Assembly (NCBI RefSeq): GCF_036965045.1
Contig: NZ_JBALOV010000027.1
Span: forward strand, 1 to 64,000
DNA from: Ferdinandcohnia sp036965045
GTDB taxonomy: Bacteria > Bacillota > Bacilli > Bacillales > Bacillaceae_L
Direction: 5' to 3'
DNA: 64,000 nucleotides
Of this stretch, positions 51,424-61,200 are shown piece by piece. Under the pieces are notes generated by a model. That model did not search any database and was not told where the DNA came from. It saw nothing but the letters and a program-made list of their open reading frames with translations. The position numbers were made by a program, and so were the translations under genes. The number at the start of each line of letters is the position of its first letter. Position 1 is the stretch's first letter.

Positions 51424-52662
51424 TTATTGATATTTTTTAAATAAAATCGTTGCATTGTGTCCGCCAAAGCCTAGTGAGTTGCTTAGAGCTACATTTACTT
51501 CCTGCTCTCTTGCTTTATTCGGGACATAGTCTAAATCACATTCTGGATCTGGTGTTTCATAATTAATGGTCGGTGGGATAAGCCCTTCTTGTATTGCAAG
51601 TATTGAGAAGATTGCTTCTACACCGCCCGCAGCTCCAAGTAGATGTCCTGTCATTGATTTTGTTGAACTAATTGCCACTTTATATGCATGTTCAGCAAAA
51701 ACTTCCTTGATAGCTGCTGTTTCAAATTTATCATTGTAATCTGTGCTCGTTCCATGTGCGTTGATATAATCAACATCGCTTGGATTAAGCCCTGCATCCG
51801 CAATAGCTTGGCGCATTGCACGAGCTCCGCCTTCACCGCCTGGTGCTGGTGCTGTAATATGGTGGGCATCTCCAGTTGCTCCGTAGCCAACAATTTCAGC
51901 GTAAATATGTGCACCGCGTGCTAACGCATGCTCTAATTCTTCAAGAACTAGAATCCCAGCGCCCTCACCCATTACAAATCCATCACGGTTTTTATCAAAT
52001 GGGCGGCTTGCTGTTTTTGGATCTGGGTTTAATGATAAAGCTCTTGCAGAAACGAATCCTGCAAATGACATATTCGTTAAAGGTGCTTCTGTTCCACCTG
52101 TAATCATGACGTCCGCATCTCCGCGCTGGATGACCTTAAATGCATCTCCAATTGAGTTCGTACCTGTCGCACACGCTGTAACAGTACAGGTGTTTATTCC
52201 TTTTGCCCCAATTGCGATGGATACCTGGCCTGCTGCCATATCCGGAATCATCATTGGAACATAAAATGGACTTACACGACGATAGCCTTTTTCCAAGAAA
52301 ATCTTGTGCTGTTCTTCATGTGTTTCCATACCACCAATACCTGAACCAATCCATACTCCAACGCGTGGAGCAATTTCATCGGTGATGGTTAATTTAGCAT
52401 CTTCAACAGCCATGAGGGAAGCTGCCATTGCATATTGAGTAAAGCGGTCCATACGGCGTGCTTCTCGTTTATCCATATAATTTTCAGGATTAAAATCCTT
52501 TAATTCAGCTGCTACCTTTGCGGGTAAGCCCTCAATTTGAATTCTAGTTAATGGACCGATCCCTGAGACTCCGTTTTTTGCGTTTTCCCAAGTCGTTTTC
52601 ACATCGTTACCTAATGGCGAGACTGTGCCTAATCCAGTAACAACTACACGTTTCTTTTCCAT
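51424..52662 (-). CDS. fabF: 3-oxoacyl-ACP synthase II FabF (412 aa)
   Basis: Condenses acyl-ACP with malonyl-ACP during chain elongation. Thiolase fold, active-site Cys164 in TVTACATGTNS, His in INAHGTSTDYND near 304 and SMTGHLLGAAG near 340. Start at the ATG after GGAAGGAGAACGATT; 13 in-frame codons upstream are not needed. Length matches B. subtilis (413). Lies 73 bases downstream of fabH in one FapR-controlled operon. Confidence 0.97.
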   Translation of the reverse strand: MEKKRVVVTGLGTVSPLGNDVKTTWENAKNGVSGIGPLTRIQIEGLPAKVAAELKDFNPENYMDKREARRMDRFTQYAMAASLMAVEDAKLTITDEIAPRVGVWIGSGIGGMETHEEQHKIFLEKGYRRVSPFYVPMMIPDMAAGQVSIAIGAKGINTCTVTACATGTNSIGDAFKVIQRGDADVMITGGTEAPLTNMSFAGFVSARALSLNPDPKTASRPFDKNRDGFVMGEGAGILVLEELEHALARGAHIYAEIVGYGATGDAHHITAPAPGGEGGARAMRQAIADAGLNPSDVDYINAHGTSTDYNDKFETAAIKEVFAEHAYKVAISSTKSMTGHLLGAAGGVEAIFSILAIQEGLIPPTINYETPDPECDLDYVPNKAREQEVNVALSNSLGFGGHNATILFKKYQ

Positions 52663-52735
52663 AATCGTTCTCCTTCCAACTTCATAAAAAATTTCTATCA
52701 TGTGTTACACACAATTGTTTTTAAAAAACACTTCT

Positions 52736-53668
52736 CTAGCGACCCCATCTTATGCAGATGGCACCCCAAGTTAATCCTCCACCAAATCCTACCATTACTA
52801 TTACGTCATCGTCTTTAATTTTTCCTGCCTGGAGATCTTCAACAATCGAAATTGGGATTGATGCTGCTGATGTATTTCCAAACTGGTCTACCGTTTTTGA
52901 CATTTTTTCAACTGGTAGTTCAAGTCTTTCCCTTGAAGCCTCCATGATACGAATATTTGCCTGATGTGGGATTAGGTAATCTACATCCTCTCTAGTTAAT
53001 CCAGCTTTTTCGAGAACATTTACACTTGATTCACCCATTTGTCTTACCGCAAATTTAAACACTTCGCGGCCATTCATGATAATGTGTTCATCTTGGTAAA
53101 GGTGTTTTGCTCCTGTACCGTCTGCTCCTAATTCAAAAGAGAGGATACCTCTGCCTTCTGAAACTTCACCAAGTACTGCTGCACCAGCTCCGTCTCCAAA
53201 TAAAACAGCAGTATTTCGGTCGCTCCAGTCAACGATTTTTGAAAGTTTTTCAACACCTACTACTAATACGTGCTTATAGGTACCCGCTTCGATGAATTGT
53301 TTACCTGTGATAATTCCGTACATAAATCCAGCACATGCAGCACTAATATCCATTGCAGCTGCGTTTTTTGCACCTAAACGTTCTTGAATCATGCAAGATA
53401 CGGATGGGAACGGATGATCAGGGGTAACTGTAGCTACGATGATCATGTCCAATTCTTCAGCAGTGATTCCTGCATCTTCAATTGCTTTACGGGCTGCCTC
53501 GTATGCCATGTCAGATGTATTTGTATCATCATCGGCAATTCTACGTTCTTCTATTCCTGTTCTTGTACGAATCCATTCATCTGAAGTGTCTAGAATTTTT
53601 TCTAGATCCTTGTTTGTTACGACCTTTTCTGGTACAAATCGATTAATTCCGATTATTCCTACACCCAT
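52736..53668 (-). CDS. fabH: 3-oxoacyl-ACP synthase III FabH (310 aa)
   Basis: Starts fatty-acid synthesis by condensing acetyl- or branched acyl-CoA with malonyl-ACP. Active-site Cys112 in DISAACAGFMYG, His in IPHQANIRIMEA near 237 and Asn in QFGNTSAASIP near 267. Corresponds to B. subtilis FabHA by position. SD AGGGAGATG. First gene of fabH-fabF. Confidence 0.97.
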   Translation of the reverse strand: MGVGIIGINRFVPEKVVTNKDLEKILDTSDEWIRTRTGIEERRIADDDTNTSDMAYEAARKAIEDAGITAEELDMIIVATVTPDHPFPSVSCMIQERLGAKNAAAMDISAACAGFMYGIITGKQFIEAGTYKHVLVVGVEKLSKIVDWSDRNTAVLFGDGAGAAVLGEVSEGRGILSFELGADGTGAKHLYQDEHIIMNGREVFKFAVRQMGESSVNVLEKAGLTREDVDYLIPHQANIRIMEASRERLELPVEKMSKTVDQFGNTSAASIPISIVEDLQAGKIKDDDVIVMVGFGGGLTWGAICIRWGR

Positions 53669-53737
53669 ATAAACATCTCCCTTATTTATGCGAAAAACTC
53701 AAATTTATAGAATAAGCATTTTTCTTATTATCAATTC

Positions 53738-53754
53738 TTATGACTTGGTACTAA
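53738..53754 (-). promoter_or_regulatory. FapR operator at fabH-fabF
   Basis: Minus strand TTAGTACCAAGTCATAA, matching the FapR consensus with the left half exact (TTAGTACC) and the right half degenerate. Same position relative to the -10 box as at fabI. Confidence 0.8.
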
Positions 53755-53782
53755 TTTTAATTCATTTTTTAATTGTTATCAA
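53754..53782 (-). promoter_or_regulatory. Predicted promoter of fabH-fabF
   Basis: Minus strand TTGATA, 17 bases, TAAAAT; the -10 box abuts the FapR operator. Confidence 0.75.
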
Positions 53783-53921
53783 CTCTTTGGTTTTACTTTT
53801 TGTAAGATTCCACGTTTGCCTAGTGTTATACGTGATACAGGCCTATTTCATTTTGTGTGGTGAAACATAAGATTATAGTAAAAAGTGTTCAAGAAAGATA
53901 TTAAATGTAAGTTGGTGATAA

Positions 53922-54215
53922 ATGATGAGTAATAAGCCTGATGATTTGGATGTTACGCATGAGGAATCCACTGTACAGCAAGAAAGTGAACGTGAGCCTT
54001 CCAAGATGGCCAGGTTTGATCGTCTCATGTTTGGCCCTCGTGCTAGGAGAGATGAAAGAAAAGCAGCAGAAAAAAATACGAAAGAAATCAAAACAGATGA
54101 AGTTGATTTCAATCAACTGATGAACCAAATCGACGATATTATGACCTCCATCAGCAAAATCAAGCCGGCATTAAAGGACTTATCTCCACTTCTTGATTAT
54201 TTCCGAAAAAAATAA
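53922..54215 (+). CDS. Small charged protein of unknown function (97 aa)
   Basis: Residues 1-65 are highly charged and probably disordered (HEESTVQQESEREPSKM, RRDERKAAEKNTKEIK). Residues 66-97 form a helix with heptad spacing, FNQLMNQIDDIMTSISKIK followed by PALKDLSPLLDYFRKK. Cytoplasmic; no catalytic motif. Translation starts at one of two consecutive ATGs after TTGGTGATAA. Its place next to fabH corresponds to B. subtilis yjzB, though I cannot show homology. Confidence 0.72.
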   Translation: MMSNKPDDLDVTHEESTVQQESEREPSKMARFDRLMFGPRARRDERKAAEKNTKEIKTDEVDFNQLMNQIDDIMTSISKIKPALKDLSPLLDYFRKK

Positions 54216-54246
54216 GAAGCTATCACCACATGTGATAGCCTCTCTT
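54215..54246. terminator. Bidirectional terminator between small gene and med
   Basis: GCTATCAC-cacat-GTGATAGC (8 bp, perfect), followed on plus by CTCTCTTATTTT and on minus by TTCTTATTTTTT. Confidence 0.8.
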
Positions 54247-55201
54247 ATTTTGAAGGTAGGTCTCCTGTTTCTTTGTAATCTTTAATATACCCTTTTAATT
54301 CCTTTATAAACGTTTCATCTACCTTTGGGCTAAAGGCGCCCATAGAAACAACATCGTCTTGGAAATCAAAATAGAGGGTTCCTGATTTGAGTTCGCCCAA
54401 ATCAAATTTATTTGCAACTAATAAGTAGAGCTGGTCTACATGCTGCACTGTGCTTGTGTATACTGTTTCTTCTCCTAGGTCAGATTGATCTGAAACATAA
54501 CCAATCGCATAGAGGCCTTCTTCTTTTATCTTTTCTATTACAGGAACATTGAAACCATCCCCCGCAGGATAAATAATATCTACACCCTCAGCTATCATTT
54601 TCTCTGCGATTGAAATTGCCTTTTCAGTGTCATCCCAGTTTTGAACATAGCCAATATCCACATCTACTTCATCATTTTGAAATAAAACACCTTCATAAAA
54701 TCCGTTGATTTCTGGTTGCCATTCAAATGCGGCGATTACACCGACTTTGTTCGCTTCAGTCATTTTACCAGCAACCATACCTCCGAAAAAGCCCATGGCA
54801 TGACCTTCAAAGTTTAGGCTCGTAATATTCTCTTTTCTCGTATTCCCATTAAAAAAAACGAAATGGACATCGGGGTATTCTTCTGCAATCTGATTAAAAA
54901 TTTCAGCATATTCGCTTCCGTGACCAAAGATTAAATTGACACCTTGATCAACAAATTCATTCACAGCTGCTCGTGTTGAAGCTTCTGAAGTAATACCTTC
55001 TTTAAAGAAGACGTCAACTTGAAATTTTGATTTTATTTGCAATAACCCCTTATATCCTTCCGTACCCCACACTTGATCATCAATTGTATCAGGTACTAGT
55101 AAGCCAACTTTTTTAATCCCAGTATTGGCATCCGTTTGTCCACAAGCTACGAGGATGGAAATTAAGAATAAGAATATCAACCACCTAAACAACTTTTGCA
55201 T
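54245..55201 (-). CDS. med: Med: BMP-family lipoprotein, positive regulator of comK (318 aa)
   Basis: Lipoprotein signal with lipobox ILVAC, Cys20. Periplasmic-binding-like BMP fold: KKVGLLVPDTIDDQVWGTEGY, NLIFGHGSEYAEIFN, HVFVFFNGNTR-type strand and GVDIIYPAGDGFNVPVIE. In B. subtilis Med (317 aa) promotes comK expression and competence. Here the gene ends at a terminator and the usual downstream comZ is missing. Could also act as a nucleoside receptor like other BMP proteins, but no ABC partners are adjacent. Confidence 0.9.
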   Translation of the reverse strand: MQKLFRWLIFLFLISILVACGQTDANTGIKKVGLLVPDTIDDQVWGTEGYKGLLQIKSKFQVDVFFKEGITSEASTRAAVNEFVDQGVNLIFGHGSEYAEIFNQIAEEYPDVHFVFFNGNTRKENITSLNFEGHAMGFFGGMVAGKMTEANKVGVIAAFEWQPEINGFYEGVLFQNDEVDVDIGYVQNWDDTEKAISIAEKMIAEGVDIIYPAGDGFNVPVIEKIKEEGLYAIGYVSDQSDLGEETVYTSTVQHVDQLYLLVANKFDLGELKSGTLYFDFQDDVVSMGAFSPKVDETFIKELKGYIKDYKETGDLPSK

Positions 55202-55292
55202 GACTACAACTCCTTTAAAAACAAAAACAAACCAATCTTATAATACTTTCATTTTATTGTACTTGTTTGGAATAAGAAAGGAAAAAAAGTCG

Positions 55293-55853
55293 TTAGTCAC
55301 AAAAAGTTTGGGAAATCCACTCTTTATGTTCATTTTTCTTATTGATTCCATCCTCCAACCCTGTACTTGAAAAATGGATAAACGTAAACAAAAACTCAAT
55401 ATTTTTTGTTCGAACTTTTTGATGCTCACACAAACTATTCTCAATCGTAATTTTTGAATACCAGTTTTCATCAAGTTCATCGTCTAAATCAATAGTTCTA
55501 TTTAAGGAATGCGCCGAGACTAGAATTAACTTTGTTTTTGACTCAGAACAGAACTCTATCACAGATTGAAGCTTTTCCTCGTTTTTTTTATTTCGCTCTA
55601 AGGAGTTTGGATTATACCAAGGGTAAATCACAGCATCTGTTTGCATGAATAGGTTTTGATTCATCATTGCTATGGGGTACTCCTTAAATTCAAAAAATGC
55701 ATTACGGCCAATCCGCAGCATTTTATCTTCTTCAAGGCTATTTTCCTCTGGTATTGTATCTACACCAATTACATGAATTTCTTTCTCAATCATTCTACAG
55801 CAAAGTCCATATCCTACAAACGAGAAAGTGTCGAATAGGATGACCTTTTTCAC
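55293..55853 (-). CDS. yjaV: YjaV-like Rossmann-fold protein (186 aa)
   Basis: KKVILFDTFSFVGYGLCCRMIEK resembles an NAD(P)-binding start (core LFDTFSFVGYGL), with IHVIGVD as the second strand and KLILVSAHSLNR later, as in degenerate SDR/epimerases. It lacks a Y-x3-K active site, so catalysis is doubtful. Start chosen at GTG because GGGAG lies nine bases before it but directly abuts an in-frame ATG three codons upstream. Position upstream of med fits B. subtilis yjaV. Confidence 0.75.
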   Translation of the reverse strand: MKKVILFDTFSFVGYGLCCRMIEKEIHVIGVDTIPEENSLEEDKMLRIGRNAFFEFKEYPIAMMNQNLFMQTDAVIYPWYNPNSLERNKKNEEKLQSVIEFCSESKTKLILVSAHSLNRTIDLDDELDENWYSKITIENSLCEHQKVRTKNIEFLFTFIHFSSTGLEDGINKKNEHKEWISQTFCD

Positions 55854-55904
55854 TTGTAACATCTCCCATATATTTTGTTACAGTATCGTATGCTTGTGGG
55901 GAAA

Positions 55905-55943
55905 TAAAAAGTCCCTATTCTAAAAAAAGAATCGGGACTTTTC
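55905..55943 (-). terminator. Terminator of yjaU-like gene
   Basis: Minus strand AAAAGTCCCGATTCT / AGAATAGGGACTTTTT, one mismatch, 7-base loop. Confidence 0.85.
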
Positions 55944-56673
55944 ATAATTCCTTTTCGTTCTCTTTAAAATAGCTACCAATTGAGCGACTAAATGCATACG
56001 TATTTTCACTAATATGATAGCTTAACGTAACCTTCTCATTGGCACCCTGGTATTTCATACTGTGGATTTCTGGAGTGTATGTCCTTTCATTTGTGCTATG
56101 CCAAATTTTTATTGGGATATTTGGAAAAAGCAAATGGTCTCTAGGTGCTAAGTTTTCAATATTCATTTCAACTGCCCTTACGTCAAGTTGATATGCTTGT
56201 GCAATTTCTTTGATTAGTTTTTTATAATAAAATTTATTTTTTCTTTCATTATCGATATGTGCCACTAAATCAATACATGGATTGAGGAAAGCCATTGAGC
56301 GAATTTCTTCATTAAGTTTTTGGCTTAATTGCATTGCTGTTAATGCACCCATTCCCTCTGCCAGAATATGAATGCGTTTGTTTAGAATTTCTCGTTTCAT
56401 GATGATGTGATAGAGTTGTGTAGCTAACTTGACGGAGGCTGGATTTCCCCAGTTTGCACCGTATAAGTTTGAATAAAATACTGTATATCCTTCATCTTTT
56501 AGGTATTCAAGAATTTGAGACCTTGCGTAGTTTTGAATCCAATAGCTGGTATTCTCTTCTACAAAATTTGTTTTATCCCCGATAATTAAAACAGCGAAGC
56601 CATTTGGACGTGTTGGCAAATGAAGAGCAGACCACTCCGTATCGAGCTTAAAAAAATATTTATTTTGTACCAT
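55942..56673 (-). CDS. yjaU: YjaU-like alpha/beta-hydrolase-fold protein without nucleophile (243 aa)
   Basis: Hydrolase-like strand order: FAVLIIGDKTNFVEEN, YTVFYSNLYGANWGNP and the elbow IHILAEGMGALTAMQL. At the G-x-S-x-G elbow (residues 105-109, AEGMG) the catalytic Ser is replaced by Gly107. PNIPIKIWHSTNERTYTPE would be the acid region. Probably a non-enzymatic member or one with altered chemistry. Position matches B. subtilis yjaU. Confidence 0.72.
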   Translation of the reverse strand: MVQNKYFFKLDTEWSALHLPTRPNGFAVLIIGDKTNFVEENTSYWIQNYARSQILEYLKDEGYTVFYSNLYGANWGNPASVKLATQLYHIIMKREILNKRIHILAEGMGALTAMQLSQKLNEEIRSMAFLNPCIDLVAHIDNERKNKFYYKKLIKEIAQAYQLDVRAVEMNIENLAPRDHLLFPNIPIKIWHSTNERTYTPEIHSMKYQGANEKVTLSYHISENTYAFSRSIGSYFKENEKEL

Positions 56674-56825
56674 TGCTCTCTTCCCCTACTCTTGTTTTCG
56701 TCCTTCATGATTAGTGTATGTTATGAAATAAAAGATGAAAGGGGGAAATGCCTAACAAATATCTTTTCTATCCGTTAACAATTGTGGTAAACTAATTACA
56801 GAATTTGTTTAACGAGGTGAAGACA

Positions 56826-57014
56826 TTGCGTTATTTTTGGACATTTTTTTGGACATTCCTCTTAATCCAAATGGCTTCATATGTAATTGGATCAATGCAG
56901 GCGGCTACATATTCCTTTAAGACATCTTCAATCGTAGCTGTTATCGTTACAGCCCTAATCATTATTCTCGGATCTATTATTCCAAATGATTCTGTAGAGG
57001 AACCTCAGCATTAA
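56826..57014 (+). CDS. yjzD: DUF2929 membrane protein YjzD (62 aa)
   Basis: TTG start after GAGGTGAAGACA gives MRYFWTFFWTFLLIQMASYV. Two transmembrane helices (1-20 and about 32-52, SIVAVIVTALIIILGSIIP), with a GSMQAATYSFKT loop typical of DUF2929. Function unknown. Divergent from yjaU. Confidence 0.85.
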   Translation: MRYFWTFFWTFLLIQMASYVIGSMQAATYSFKTSSIVAVIVTALIIILGSIIPNDSVEEPQH

Positions 57015-57040
57015 AAAAGACCCCATCGGGTCTTTTTTTT
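57013..57040. terminator. Terminator between yjzD and yjzC
   Basis: AAAAAAGACCC-catc-GGGTCTTTTTTT, symmetrical; serves both convergent genes. Confidence 0.85.
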
Positions 57041-57044
57041 CTAA

Positions 57045-57224
57045 TCACGGTTTTCTTTTATATGTCCATTTGCGGTTATGGTTTGAGTTTTCCGGGAATG
57101 CGTCTCCGGCACTTAATTTAACGCTTTTTGGGTTTTTAACCATATCTCCTTGCTCGCCGATTTCAACATAAATCCCATTATTCGGTGCTTTTTGGCCTGC
57201 ACGAAATTCATGACTTTGCCCCAT
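57045..57224 (-). CDS. yjzC: YjzC family protein (59 aa)
   Basis: Small soluble protein: MGQSHEFRAGQKAPNNGIYV, EIGEQGDMVKNPKSVKLSAG, DAFPENSNHNRKWTYKRKP. This GxxAPNNGxYxExGE pattern is the YjzC family, length 59 as in B. subtilis. ATG after AAAAGGAGGATTATC. Function unknown. Confidence 0.9.
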   Translation of the reverse strand: MGQSHEFRAGQKAPNNGIYVEIGEQGDMVKNPKSVKLSAGDAFPENSNHNRKWTYKRKP

Positions 57225-57284
57225 GATAATCCTCCTTTTGAATGGTAATACATGATTACTATTCCCACTCATGCCTTAAATCAT

Positions 57285-57318
57285 GAAAAAAGCCTTGGAA
57301 CCATGAAGTCCAAAGCTT
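57285..57318 (-). terminator. Terminator of the arginine operon after argF
   Basis: Minus strand AAGCTTTGGA / TCCAAGGCTT (one G-U), then TTTTTTC. Confidence 0.8.
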
Positions 57319-57325
57319 AAAAATT

Positions 57326-58285
57326 TTATTCCATAATTGCTTTTAAAACGGCTTTTTGTGCGTGCAGGCGATTCCCTGCTTGTTCAAATACAACCGAATG
57401 TGGACCATCAATCACTTCAGCCGTGACTTCTTCACCACGATGTGCAGGTAGACAATGCATGAAAAGATATTCGTCATCAGCTGCACTCACAAGCTCTGAA
57501 TTTACTTGATAGGGCATGAACGCTTGCAATCTTTCTTGCTGTTCCTTCTCTTGCCCCATACTTGCCCAAACATCTGTATAAATATAATCAGCACCTTTTA
57601 AACCACCGACTGGATCATGGTTAACCTCTATGACCGCATTTGTCTCTTTCGCAATCTCTTTGGCTTTCTCTACAACAAAAGCTTTCGGAGCATATTGCGG
57701 TGGACAAACAACCGTACAGTCTAAACCTACTTTTGCAGCGGCAATCATTAGAGAATGGGCTACATTATTGCCATCTCCAACATAAACAAGCTTACTGCCC
57801 TTGAATGTCTTGTTTCGTTCATAAATCGTTAATAAATCTGCTAATGCTTGGCATGGGTGAAAATCTTCTGTCAAACCATTGATGACGGGAATACTCGCGA
57901 ACTTCGCAAGTTCCTCAATTTTTTCATGTTCAAATGTGCGAATCATGATTGCATCCACATATTCAGATAAAACCATGGCTGTATCTGCAATCGATTCCCC
58001 GCGTCCTAGTTGCATATCATTGCTATTTAGATATATTGCATTTCCTCCCAGTTGAAGCATACCCGCTTCAAAAGAAACTCTTGTTCGAGTCGAATGCTTT
58101 TCAAAAATCATCGCTAGCGTTTTCCCTTTTAAATAAGCTGTTTCCTCACCATTTTTGTGTTTTTCCTTGATTTCAATTGCTGAATCTAACAAAGCAATTA
58201 TATCTTCCTGAGTTAAATCAATGAGAGTTAATAAATCCTTTCCTTTTAACGCTTTACTTAGATTATGTTTTAATGTAGTAGTCAT
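57326..58285 (-). CDS. argF: Ornithine carbamoyltransferase (319 aa)
   Basis: Makes citrulline from ornithine and carbamoyl phosphate. Carbamoyl-phosphate site S65-T-R-T-R69, HPCQALADLLT near 140, ornithine/catalytic HCLPAHRGEEV near 273. Overlaps carB by four bases (ATGA). Last gene of the operon. Confidence 0.97.
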   Translation of the reverse strand: MTTTLKHNLSKALKGKDLLTLIDLTQEDIIALLDSAIEIKEKHKNGEETAYLKGKTLAMIFEKHSTRTRVSFEAGMLQLGGNAIYLNSNDMQLGRGESIADTAMVLSEYVDAIMIRTFEHEKIEELAKFASIPVINGLTEDFHPCQALADLLTIYERNKTFKGSKLVYVGDGNNVAHSLMIAAAKVGLDCTVVCPPQYAPKAFVVEKAKEIAKETNAVIEVNHDPVGGLKGADYIYTDVWASMGQEKEQQERLQAFMPYQVNSELVSAADDEYLFMHCLPAHRGEEVTAEVIDGPHSVVFEQAGNRLHAQKAVLKAIME

Positions 58286-61200
58286 TTACTATTCACTTCT
58301 TTCTCATTATTGAAGGTACCCCTATACTCCTGAATCGACATAACTGAAAAGTGTGAATCACGGAATGCCTTTAAAAATATGCCCAATGTTTCTATTTCCG
58401 TAAAAACATGAATTCGCTTCTGACTTGCCTCAATTTTATTCTTTTTTGATTTTTCATCTTTCGATAGACTCACAAATGCTAAGGCCTTTTCACTTTTACT
58501 CCATTCTGAAATGTCTTTAGCTACCGCTATTTTCAAACCCATTTCCTCAGCGAAATTCTTTATTTCTGCAGGAATGAGATCCGTATCGAAAACGATCTCG
58601 TCTGCACCCTTTTTCGATAAAATATAGCTATGGAACACCTTTGTAAAAGCCTCATCAATTGTAGATGCTATACTAATCCCTTCCCCTGTTGATTTCATTT
58701 CCGGACCAACCGTTGGGTCACCGAGCAGTTTATAGGTTGAGAAGACTGGATATTTCACAGTCATGTATGGTAAATCCGGCAATAAGCCAGTTTGTGATGA
58801 GACCTCTGGTAATGATGCTCCAAGTACAAGTTTGGAAGCTAGTTGAGCCATCGGGATTCCTGTAATTTTACTGATGATTGGAACGGTACGACTCGCACGA
58901 GGATTCACTTCAAGAACATAAATTTGATTATCCTCAACGACAAATTGGATATTCATTATCCCTTTAAACTGCAGTTCGCGTACAATTTTTTCTGCATAGT
59001 TTGTGACGGTTTTCTTGTTATCTTCCGTTAATGAAATTGCCGGCATTATCGCATGGCTGTCACCTGAGTGAACACCTGCTTTTTCAATATGTTCAACAAT
59101 AGTAGGAATGAGAATCTCGTTCCCATCAGACAATAGGTCAACTTCAATTTCCAAACCAGGTACATATGCATCAATGAGGAGTGGAAATGAATCATCTGGG
59201 ATCTCTCTTACAAAGGATGCAAGCTCTCCCTCATCACTAATGACAACCATTCCTTTTCCACCAATGACATAGGACGGTCTGATTAATACCGGGTATCCTA
59301 TGTCAGATGCCTTTATCACCAGTTCTTGAGAGGAGTTGGCAATCTCACCGGGAATATGTGGGATTTTCACTTTTTCTAAAAGCTTATAAAAACGGTCACG
59401 GTCTTCAAGCTGATCAATGACGTCGTGCGTAATCCCCACAATCGTAATTCCTGCTTCCTCTAATTCATGTGCTAGATTAATGGCTGTTTGACCACCAAAT
59501 TGCACAATCACCTGGTCGACTTTTTCAGCTTCGATTACATTTAACACATGTTCCAACGTTAATGGCTCGAAAAATAATTTATCCGCAATTTCATAATCCG
59601 TACTTACTGTTTCCGGATTGTTATTCAGTAAGATTGTCTCATAGCCTTCCTCTTGTAAAGCAAAAATGCCATGAACAGAACTGTAATCAAATTCAATTCC
59701 TTGACCGATACGAATGGGTCCTGATCCTAGTATTAAGACCTTTTGCTTCGAAGAAAACGTTGTTTCATTTTCTCCAAAATAGCTTGAGTAATAATAAGAT
59801 GATTGCGATGCAAATGCACCAGCACATGTATCCACACTTTTATAGCTAGGAAAAACACCCAGTTCCTTACGTTTTGCACGAATCAGCTTTTCTTCCACAC
59901 CCTTGAGGTAAGCAATATATTGGTCAGTGAACCCTTTTTCTTTTATTTCTCGCATGAACTCACTAGAGTACTTATTGATAGGTGTTTGGCAAATTTCACC
60001 TTCATAGTCCACTAATGATTTAAAAATGTGCAGGAAGAATGAATCAATTTTTGAGATTTCATGAATATCCTCTACATTAGCTCCTCTTCTGAACAGTTCA
60101 AGCACCGCAAAAAATCGGTTTTCACTCCCTTTTTCAACAAGTTGATAGAGCTCGGTCGCTGAAAGACTTGCTAATTTAGGTAAGCGTAGGCTTTCATTTT
60201 CACCTTCTAAAGAATGAACTGCCTTTTGAATAGCACCTTCTAGGTTCACGTCAAGTGACATGACCTCTCCTGTTGCTTTCATTTGTGTTCCAAGTACATT
60301 CGGAACATCTGTGAACTTATCAAATGGGAAGCGGGGAAATTTTACGACTACATAATCTAATGCAGGTTCTGAGCTAGCAAATGTGTTGCCTGTTATCGGA
60401 TTGATTAACTCATCTAAGGTATAACCAATGGCAAGCTTTGCTGTGATTTTTGCGATCGGATAGCCGGTCGCTTTTGAAGCCAGGGCCGACGAACGACTTA
60501 CGCGCGGATTAACCTCAATTAGATAATAATTTTTACTATATGGATCTAAGGCAAATTGAATATTGCACCCACCAACAATACCTAATGCAGAGATAATTTT
60601 TGCAGAAGAAGCTTGTAGCATTTTGTATTCATCATCTGTTAAGGTTTGAGATGGAGCGACAACAATTGAATCTCCCGTATGGATGCCAACAGGGTCGATG
60701 TTTTCCATATTACAAATCGTAATGCACGTTCCTTTTTGGTCACGCATCACCTCATATTCGATTTCTTTATATCCAGCAATGCTTTTTTCGATCAAACATT
60801 GAGTAATTGGGCTTTCGGACAAGCCATTTTTTGTTAGTTGAATCAATTGCTGCTCTTCGTGCGCAATGCCTCCTCCTGTTCCCCCCAATGTATATGCTGG
60901 TCGAATAATGACCGGAAATCCTACCTTTTCAACAAAACCTATTGCTTCTTCAACTGTGGTAACAATTTCACTATCAGGGACTGGCTCATTTAGTTCCTTC
61001 ATTAAGCTTCGAAAAGCTTCTCGATCCTCCCCCTTCTTAATGGAGTCAATCGATGTTCCAAGGACCTTTACATGATATTTATCTAAAATTCCATGTTCAC
61101 TTAGACTAAAAGCTAAATTTAAGCCTGTCTGACCACCCAGGGTTGCAAGTAATCCATCTGGACGTTCTTTTGCAATGATTTTCTCGATGCTTTCAACTGT

